From the NCBI RefSeq assembly GCF_003573695.1, contig NC_039367.1, forward strand, positions 156,375,085-156,439,084: a stretch of DNA of 64,000 nucleotides, written 5' to 3'. The notes below the pieces were generated by a model that saw only the letters and a list, made by a program, of their open reading frames with translations, did not search any database and was not told the DNA's origin. The translations under genes were made by a program, and so were the position numbers. Position 1 is the first letter of the stretch; every line of letters begins with the position of its first letter. Below are positions 56,948 through 64,000 of this stretch, in pieces. Origin of the DNA: Papaver somniferum. Its lineage: Eukaryota > Streptophyta > Magnoliopsida > Ranunculales > Papaveraceae.

Positions 56948-58231
56948 ATGGACGAGTCTATCTCTAATAACGTACCAGTTCAGAAATTACCAAATTATTC
57001 TGAAAGCTTGGATTCACCTAAGAGAACTGTCACAACTAAGTCAATGTCTAAACATTCTCTTGATGTAAAAATTGTTGACGGGTAAACACTCCTAGAAGAA
57101 AAGTTAGATGGACTTTCTGATGAAGGTGATTTATATATTGATAGAGATGTTGATGAGAAAGTCCCATAGTATGTTAAGTTTTTCGATTTATTGAAAATGA
57201 AGAAGATTACAACTTCACATGTCACACCTCTTCTGACTCCTCTATGTCGAGAAAACAAGAAATTGAAAAGGATTTACTGAGGTCTTTATGGTTGGAATTG
57301 CTCTTGCGAATCGGTCCTCAAAGATACCGAGGAAAACCTGAGTAGAAAGTCACTTGAATGTGATCATGACCAAAAATACTTCTTATTGGAAGAGAAACTT
57401 GCAGAAACTGAAGCAAGGATTAACTCTCAGCAAACAAGTTTTGATGACAGAGAAAGCGTTTTTCTCGCTCGAGAAAAATGTCTTGAGGCTGATTTAGATG
57501 CATCTCTTGATAAAATCAAGATGTTGGAAGATGACTTGAAAATGTTCAATACTAGTTCAAGCAAATTAACCATTATGCTAGGAGTAAGTAAAAATCATCG
57601 TGATACACGAGGATTGGGATATAAGGGAATACATGCTCCAAGTATTAGCAAAGAGGTAAAGTTGGTCAAGGATATTGATTCTTCTCAACAAAAGGTTTCC
57701 ACTGATTTCAAAAGTGAAATACCTTCACCGGCAGTTAAGGTTCGAAAGAGAAAATTATATCAGCCTCCAAAGTCATCACACACGAATCGAGGTAAGAACA
57801 TTCCTTATGTTCGCCACTGTTGAGGAAACAAAGGTCACCTGGAAAGGAGATGTCGTTTTCGTATAAGGAATGATATTCTTGTTTGGGAATCACAAGAAGT
57901 TGTGAAACCAAGATCATACGTTAATACTAATCCCCTTAACGTTACAGGTGGTAACTGTTCAACCTTTAGGCAAAGGAATCAGTGTTGTGATAAACCTATA
58001 TTTTCCTATAAACGTAATATGAATCCTTTTCACAATCGTAACGGTTATCAAAACGATAACATCGTAAAGACGAAGACAAGATCTGATGCTCCCAATTGGA
58101 GAAAGACTAACTTGCAAAAGAATAGTCAATCCAATTCTCTTCCGATAATTGTAGAAGAGAGTAATGAGAAGAAGGTTCCGGTTGTTCCTAAATGCACTCA
58201 GAAGTGGATATATACCAAAAAAAGTCAATAA
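56948..58231 (+). pseudogene. gag: E2 gag-derived frame, Sirevirus-type, several stops
   Basis: One reading frame of about 428 codons holds the whole remnant, with stops at 57083-57085, 57167-57169, near 57277 and at 57821-57823. It starts MDESISNNVPV, aligned in position and sequence with MDRGVISINVPP of the E1 gag. The usual capsid part is missing. A coiled-coil-like segment (about 57386-57560; EEKLAETEARINSQ, then LDASLDKIKMLEDDLKMF) is followed by LGVSKNHRDTRGLGYKGIHA, a block typical of Sirevirus gag C-termini. A broken zinc knuckle comes next (RHC-stop-GNKGHLERRC, expected CX2CX4HX4C). No polymerase domains follow. E2 is therefore non-autonomous and decayed. Confidence 0.65.
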
Positions 58232-59300
58232 TGTTTTGAGTGTGAAAAGGAATGACCTCCCAGAAAATTCAATGACTATGGAGAAAGAAGTGTTCATGAT
58301 GTTGGAACTTAATGAGTTCTTTGAAAAGATGTATTTGAATTTGAAAGGTTCTAAAAGTGATTTCTTTCATGATAATCCAAAAGTGAAATGGAATAAACCA
58401 AAAACTATAGATGGTGAAAAATCCATAGTTGCGGAAAAGTCTGTTTCAGTCACTTGTGGTGAGCAAGACCTTGTTCGACTTAACACAACTTGATTGTGTT
58501 GTAAGTGCATCCTCACTAAGGAATGCCCTGCTATGGTGAGGGAAGCACTAGAACTAGGGCGCACAGATTATGTTTGGTAAGGCTGTAGAATTCAATTGGA
58601 TTCCTCTAAAAAGGTATGTCTATAAACTTGAGCAAGATTTGTGTTTTTATTTTCTTAGAGTACTTATAATGATCCATGTACCTTGCTTATCATTCGTTTA
58701 TACCTAACTTGATATGTGTTTAAGATTCTTAAATGTTTAGGTTTGAAAATAGTAGTTCGGGATGTTTGGAATTCATGGTATACATACCAGGTATCCATAC
58801 CATAATTTAAAATCAAAATACAGGGTTTTTAGTAAACAAACCCGTTTTCATACTGCTCCTTGCAACGAAATTTCGTTTGCAAACCGTTATGCATACTGGC
58901 CTGTAGACGTCGATATTCGGTAAATTTGTTTTGGTCGTAACTTCTTCGTCCGAACTCGGAATGACCTCATTCTTTTTGAATTCTCTTCCTATTTGAGTTA
59001 AAGTTGGTCTTTGTCATGTCTCTTGTTTTTGAGTGTTTTGCTCCGTTTCGTTGCACTTGTTCCACTTCTCTTGGACTTGGGCGCTTGAATTCTTGGAGTA
59101 ATACTCTTCTAAGCTCATTTGTAGAATATTGTAGGAGTTTTCTTGTATCTTTATAAACTCCTTCATGAATACACTAAGTTTCGACTATGTGAAATCATCG
59201 AAACAAAGTTGATATGTTCTCTTTTGGTCTTGAAGTATCTCTATGAAAATTTCATTAGAATCCCACTAGTTTTCGTACCTTTGCCAATTTATATTGACAA
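58232..59300 (+). other. E2 internal region after gag
   Basis: A 109-codon frame at 58164-58493 continues with charged sequence in another frame but matches nothing I know. 58500-59300 is AT-rich and apparently noncoding. 59130-59290 parallels 17735-17890 in E1 (GTTTTCTTGTATCTTTATAA and onward), so this part is conserved between the two elements. Confidence 0.4.
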
Positions 59301-59725
59301 CAAGGGGGAGAATTACTGTGTAGTTCACACTACAAATAGATATGGTTTTACGGATCATTATGTGAGGGGGATTGGTTTTCATATGAGATGAAGTAATTAC
59401 TAAGGGGGAGTGATACATATCACCATACTATTGATGTCAAAGTTGTGATACAATTGGTCCTTGATGTTGTGTAATAATACTATGACGTTGTATGACAATG
59501 ATTGAGAGAAACTGTTTTCTCATTATTATGGCTATGGATCTTCAACAACTATGATGTTGAGTTGAACACGTTTAGAATCACTGGAGTACTTGGAAGTGAC
59601 AAAGATTTCGAGTAATGTTGAAGCACCAAGGAGATCAAGCATTTGGATGAGAAGCTACAAAGTTTCTTATTTTGTAACCCATATGTATTGATAGTTTTGT
59701 CACTAAAATTGACAAAGGGGGAGAT
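59301..59725 (+). other. E2 repeated polypurine tracts before the 3' LTR
   Basis: AAGGGGGAG-type runs occur at 59302-59310, 59364-59371 (GAGGGGGA), 59402-59410 and 59714-59725, the last abutting the 3' LTR. The intervening sequence is homologous to 17895-18323 of E1. It is the same Sirevirus hallmark. Confidence 0.75.
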
Positions 59726-62196
59726 TTTTAGAGCAATGCTCGGTCAAACTCGCAAGTGTTGCTATCTCAAACTTGTTTGTCAAGTTTAGTGATCAGAACT
59801 ATTAGTCTTGATTTCTAGTCTACTTATAGCTTTGTATCGGACGAGGATAGATTGTGTAGTTGAGATTTAGACTTCACGACGTTCATCAATTGAAGACGAA
59901 GAATTGTGAAACTTCATCCATGAAAGGTATGTGGCGACTGAAACTCATCTATTATAGCTATATAGTATTGAATTATACACATTTGAAATTTCGAGCTGAG
60001 TTTAACTCGCTTACATATTTATCAAAATATGTGTTGGTAAGCTTTCGCTTTAACAAGGTTCATCTTATGTTCTTGACGAAAGTCAAAAGATGGTCATATG
60101 AAAATCGCCTTGTAACATCTCATTTGATGTAGACTCGGAATGTTTTGCATTGATTATGTCAATCACTTGAAAATAGCTTTGATGCAGATAGTTTGTAAAA
60201 ACAACTATTATCATCCTCTAAGAATGTTTGAATGATTGAAATAGAGTTTAGAACACTTAAAAATAATTGGAATATATACATAGTATGCGTACTTGCATAT
60301 ATGTTGATCCAAGAACGGTACAGTGTGCATACCCGTATGTGTACCGGCGAGGTCAGGTAAAGTCTGCGAGCCTTGGTAAGCGTACCCGTACGCATACTTG
60401 CGAACTCAGTTGAAGTCCGAGAACTATTGTATGCGTACCCATACATGTACTAAATTCAACTGATGTTTAGGATATGTGATAATATGCGTACCCGTTTGCA
60501 TACTGTCGGACACAGTCCAAGTCTGGCTACTTAAGTGTGCGTACCCGTTTGCATATTTGAGTGCGTTAAGTTCTAGAATCGGTTGTGTCATGAACTAATA
60601 CATTTATATAATAAGGAATACAATCTTTTAGAAATCGTGGCTATAATGTTTATGAATTGATTCGAGTGAATCAAACCGGTTTTGCTTCGATTGTGTCTTA
60701 TATACTTCTATGAGAATATAAGATGAAAGTGTCTTATAAATCGAGGCTATAAACAATTGAACAACTCTATAACTAGTTTCATTTTGAGTCATTTGAAAGA
60801 GTTGTGATTAAGATGAATAAGGTTGATATGAAAGTATTCATGTGGCTAACTTCGATTAACTATTGTTGAGCCAACCTAGTGTACACGTTTAGGTACGGTT
60901 ATCCATATCTAAATGAAGGTAGACCATCTAACGGTGGCGAGATATTGTTATGGTTTCAATCAAACTTAGCTTGGCTCTTAGATCAGGTTTCATCTAACGG
61001 TGAATATTGATTGATTTGTCCCAAAGCTATCAAACCCTGATTTGAAGACTATATAAGGGAGAATTATAGCAACTGGGAAACCTAATCCCCACACCTCCTG
61101 TGTGATACTAGTTGCGACTAGATTCGATTCTCCTTTAACCTTAAGTTTATTCCAAAACCCCGTAGGTTAACGACTTAAAGACTTCATTGGGATTGTGAAA
61201 CCAGACCCAAGTATTTTCTCTGTAGTTGTGTTTTTTGATCTTAATTGTACTATCATGATTGAGTATTATATTTTCTATGATTTTCATGAGATTTATCTCC
61301 GATAGGCAAGATAAAAAGAAGTCACAAAAATCTTCGTCTCATCGTTTATGATTCCACAATATCCTTTTTCGTTTTCATACAATTAATATAATTGTGAGGT
61401 GATTGATAATATTTGGATGTTCTTCGGGAATATAACTCCGGTTTATCAATTGGTTCCTTTGAACCTTGATTTATCATAAGATGGAAAAAAACTCATTAGT
61501 ATTTTTGTGGGAGATAGATTTATCTATATCAATAGACTTTTCTGTGTGAGACAGATTGGTTTATCAAGTCTTCGACTTTGTGTCGTAGCAACTCTTAGTT
61601 GTGGGTGAGATCAACTAAGGGAATCAAGTGCGTAGAATCCTGCTAGGGTTGAGAGACGTAAGGAGCGCAATTGTACCTTGATCAGTGTGAGATTGGTTAG
61701 GGCTCCACAACATTCCAGTCTGAAGTTTATTGGTAGTAGGCCAGTTTCTGTAGCTTCTTAATACAGTGTGGTGTTCAAAGATGGACTAGGTCCGGGGTTT
61801 TTCTGCATTTGCGGTTTTCTCGTTAACAAAATATCTGGTGTCTGTGTTATTTTTTTTCCGCATTATATTTGTCTATATAATTGAAATATCACAGGTTGTG
61901 TGCTAAGTTCAATCAGTTCTTGGATACCTCTTTTGGGTTGTTGATTGAATTGATTGACACTTGGATATTGGTTTTGATGATACCGTCCAAGTTATTTCTC
62001 TTATTCAATCGGGCTCGCTAATTCCTATTTGTTTGATTGCAGATTGAATTGAGAAATTGAGATATAACTCTTGATATACTTTTCTAAAGATTGAGTATGA
62101 TTGTCTAGTTGATTCTCTTGAAAATATATTGGAGTTTGTCCATACAGATTGCCAAAACGAAATATTGTGGTGTTGTTGTTAGACCCCGCTTTTTCA
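59726..62196 (+). mobile_element. E2 3' LTR (LTR E)
   Basis: 2471 bp from TTTTAGAGCAATGCTCGG (TG mutated to TT) to CCCGCTTTTTCA, followed by GGTTG (62197-62201), which matches 54550-54554. TATA box CTATATAAGG at 61049-61058. GTACGCATAC-type motifs lie at about 60300-60555. Confidence 0.88.
61049..61058 (+). promoter_or_regulatory. TATA box of E2 3' LTR
   Basis: CTATATAAGG followed by CCCCACACCTCCTGTGTGAT. It could read out into the right foldback arm 1.15 kb downstream. Confidence 0.65.
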
Positions 62197-62201
62197 GGTT
62201 G

Positions 62202-62450
62202 AATCCCAGCCGATTGTCCATATACAACGCTGTCTTTCCATTGATCCTGTATGTAAATAAATAATATTGCATTGAGTTATTGGTAATTGGGTTGAGTTAT
62301 TGCATTGATTCTTTCGAGAAAAACTAGCCGTTCGTTTTTTTTTTGTTAAAAAATGACCCTTCTCCGACAAAAAAATTATGCAAAACTCTGTCACAAACTC
62401 TCAACTCTCTTTCTAATTTCTTCCAACAAAAAACAAAAACATGGTTTGTT
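62202..62450 (-). repeat. right arm of long inverted repeat (foldback), main part
   Basis: Continues the arm begun at 54531-54554. Its reverse complement runs parallel to 54190-54446, including GTATATGGACAATCGGCTGG, AACTCAATGCAATA, CATAATTTTTTTGTCGGAGA and GAGAGTTGAGAGTTTGTGAC. The match fades towards 62540. Confidence 0.75.
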
Positions 62451-63445
62451 TTTCAGGTCGAAGAGAATGTGCAACCGTTTAGAGCGACGCTCGCGATCAG
62501 AACACATGACGATGATCAAGGCATTAACGTCAGCGGAAGTAATGATTCTCAATGGAACTGTGTATTATGGTCTTTGTGGCCATAAATGGTAATGAAAATT
62601 GAAGATCAATTAACCAAATAAATGAAAGGTTCGAGGAGATCTACCTAGAAATAGAAGTTTTAAGGGTGCAATTGGAATGAGTGAAGGAGAATTGTCCTGA
62701 AATTTCCCTTTTCAGAAGAGTGAGCATGTGAGAAAGTTGTTCATCAAGTAAGTTTTGAATAATATTCTAACTTAATCTTGATTTTATTTTTTTTAGGAAG
62801 CATTGGCTCTTTGCCGATACCAAGCTATTCGTCACAAAGGATTTGAGCATGAGCAATTCTATTGAATTAGAAAATATTTTCTTGAGAATTTCATCAAAGC
62901 TTGACTATTTAATTGTAATACTCTAATTGTTCTTTTTTACATTATGTAATAGTGACATTATCAATTTGATGAATTACGACAACAAAGTTCAGAAAACCAA
63001 CCAGATTTATGCCTAGGTAAACCAATCGTGATTCTGGAAACCAGACTCAACAGCCAAAATAACCTGTCGTAACTTGTAATTCCCAACTACAAGTTATGGT
63101 TCTGGAAAACATATTACAACCCGAAAATTTGAGTAGTTTTCCGACCAAGAAACCAAATTTCATGCTTATTGAATTAGGCCAAGAATTTGCGGTTCTTGGA
63201 ATCGTCTCTTTCAGAATCCAGATCCAAAGTTACTTGCTAAAAGTTTTTCTAATGAAATGATTCCGATAGGACTAGGATGTTGTGCGTGGAGGTGTATACA
63301 CTAATCATTTTTACAGAATGAACGTGTCAAATACACGGAAAGACAGAACTGAAATCGTATATGCTAGAGACTCTACGTACTGTTAAGCAATTTGAAATTA
63401 CATCTTAAGATAGTAGTAAAAATTAGAGACATGTACTCTTTTTAT
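62451..63445. other. spacer before second deubiquitinase copy
   Basis: 62457-62592 is an open stretch after a CAG, and 62798-62865 follows TTTTTTTTAG and reads EALALCRYQAIRHKGFEHEQ then stops. Both look like possible exon fragments, but no family is recognised. 63395-63445 is the 3' flank shared with the first deubiquitinase copy. Confidence 0.35.
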
Positions 63446-64000
63446 TTACCCGGCTATTTGTAGACTTTTACTGGCTGCATATGATGTTTTTGGGGAACTA
63501 TCAGAATGCTCCAAGCCAACGTACTCCTCCCTAGGTCCATAATCATGACCATATCTTCTCGGAAAACGGCTGGACACTGTATCTGAGTCCTGAAGGTACT
63601 CAGATTGACCCGGACATGACGGAGATTTGAACTTCAACTTAGCGAATTCCTCGTCAGAAACCTGCAATTTCATCTGAATGCGCAATTTGACTGCATCTAA
63701 AGTCTCTCCTTCATGGATAACCAAGAAAAATGGTTCCCCAAAATTCTGTTCCACGTACTGTCCTTTTGTGAAGTGATAAAAATGAATCAAGCGATCCAGA
63801 GGACCCAAGTTTTTCTCCTCCTCTAGAATCTCCTCTGCCCGTAGCTTCCATTTTTCATCAATTTTCTCGATCTTCTCACTAAGCGAAAAAACCTCCCAAA
63901 ACTTGTGGTCGTAAACTTCCAGCAATCTAAGTTCCGCATCGGGATGAGACAGCTCAACCTTTGTCTTCAGATCATTAAGCAAGTCACCAACTGTACTTTG
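63446..64000 (-). CDS. UBP12-like: second UBP12/13-like copy, C-terminal part, cut by window edge
   Basis: An open minus-strand frame runs from beyond the window edge to a stop at 63446-63448; about 184 codons are visible. It aligns with the last part of the 45306-48602 product: TVGDLLNDLKTKVELSHPDA, then EEEKNLGPLDRLIHFYHFTK, NFGEPFFLVIHEGETLDAVK, and a C-terminus ending in the same unusual KSLQIAG. This is the USP7-type C-terminal region, which in the family binds and activates the catalytic domain. Some stretches stay closer to typical plant UBP12 (VQNFGEP-like, SSRFPRR) than the first copy does. No internal start is justified; whether the catalytic part is intact cannot be seen. Confidence 0.85.
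   Translation of the reverse strand, partial: QSTVGDLLNDLKTKVELSHPDAELRLLEVYDHKFWEVFSLSEKIEKIDEKWKLRAEEILEEEKNLGPLDRLIHFYHFTKGQYVEQNFGEPFFLVIHEGETLDAVKLRIQMKLQVSDEEFAKLKFKSPSCPGQSEYLQDSDTVSSRFPRRYGHDYGPREEYVGLEHSDSSPKTSYAASKSLQIAG

Overview
The window is nuclear DNA of a flowering plant, most likely a dicot. It is AT-rich and has no bacterial gene organisation. It is packed with plant LTR retrotransposons, MITEs, a tRNA-derived SINE and LINE remnants, and its only clear cellular genes are plant-type (a UBP12/UBP13-class deubiquitinase and SNM1-like fragments). I cannot fix the species; an early-branching eudicot is only a guess.

Layout. 1-2683 is a near-copy of 8011-10704, a segmental duplication of nested LTR sequence. 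4439-7252 is an inverted solo LTR with target duplication GATAC. 7768-20762 is a gag-bearing, Sirevirus-like copia element (E1). Its 5' LTR is split by a solo LTR (10133-14443, TSD ACTTT), which is itself split by a small gypsy-like element (10678-12644, TSD GTAGG). 20763-23260 holds a LINE ORF1 remnant with two opposed Tourist-like MITEs. A hAT-like element (23678-24531) and a Mutator-like MITE (24754-25100) follow. 26730-27420 is an array of AATCGGTTTATG motifs in both orientations. 27655-43000 is a decayed copia element on the minus strand, split by a 10.9-kb Athila-like gypsy element (29046-39959, TSD GGAGT).

43790-44310 carries broken exons of a SAM/SNM1-family nuclease gene. 45306-48602 (minus) is an intact, intronless 1098-codon ubiquitin-specific protease, probably an old retrogene. 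The C-terminal part of a second copy, with matching 3' flank, enters at the right edge (63446-64000). Between them lie a SINE, a LINE reverse transcriptase tail, a Stowaway MITE, and a long inverted-repeat (foldback) locus. A second Sirevirus-like element (E2, 54555-62196, TSD GGTTG) has inserted into that foldback.

The copia and gypsy reading frames all carry stops or frameshifts, so none looks autonomous. The deubiquitinase is the one gene that looks functional. Almost every insertion keeps a recognisable target-site duplication, so the order of events can be read directly. I see no CRISPR array, operon, defence island or other organised novel system. The most unusual signals are the interrupted foldback, the duplicated deubiquitinase retrogene, and the interchangeable short-repeat modules at one fixed position in the related LTRs.
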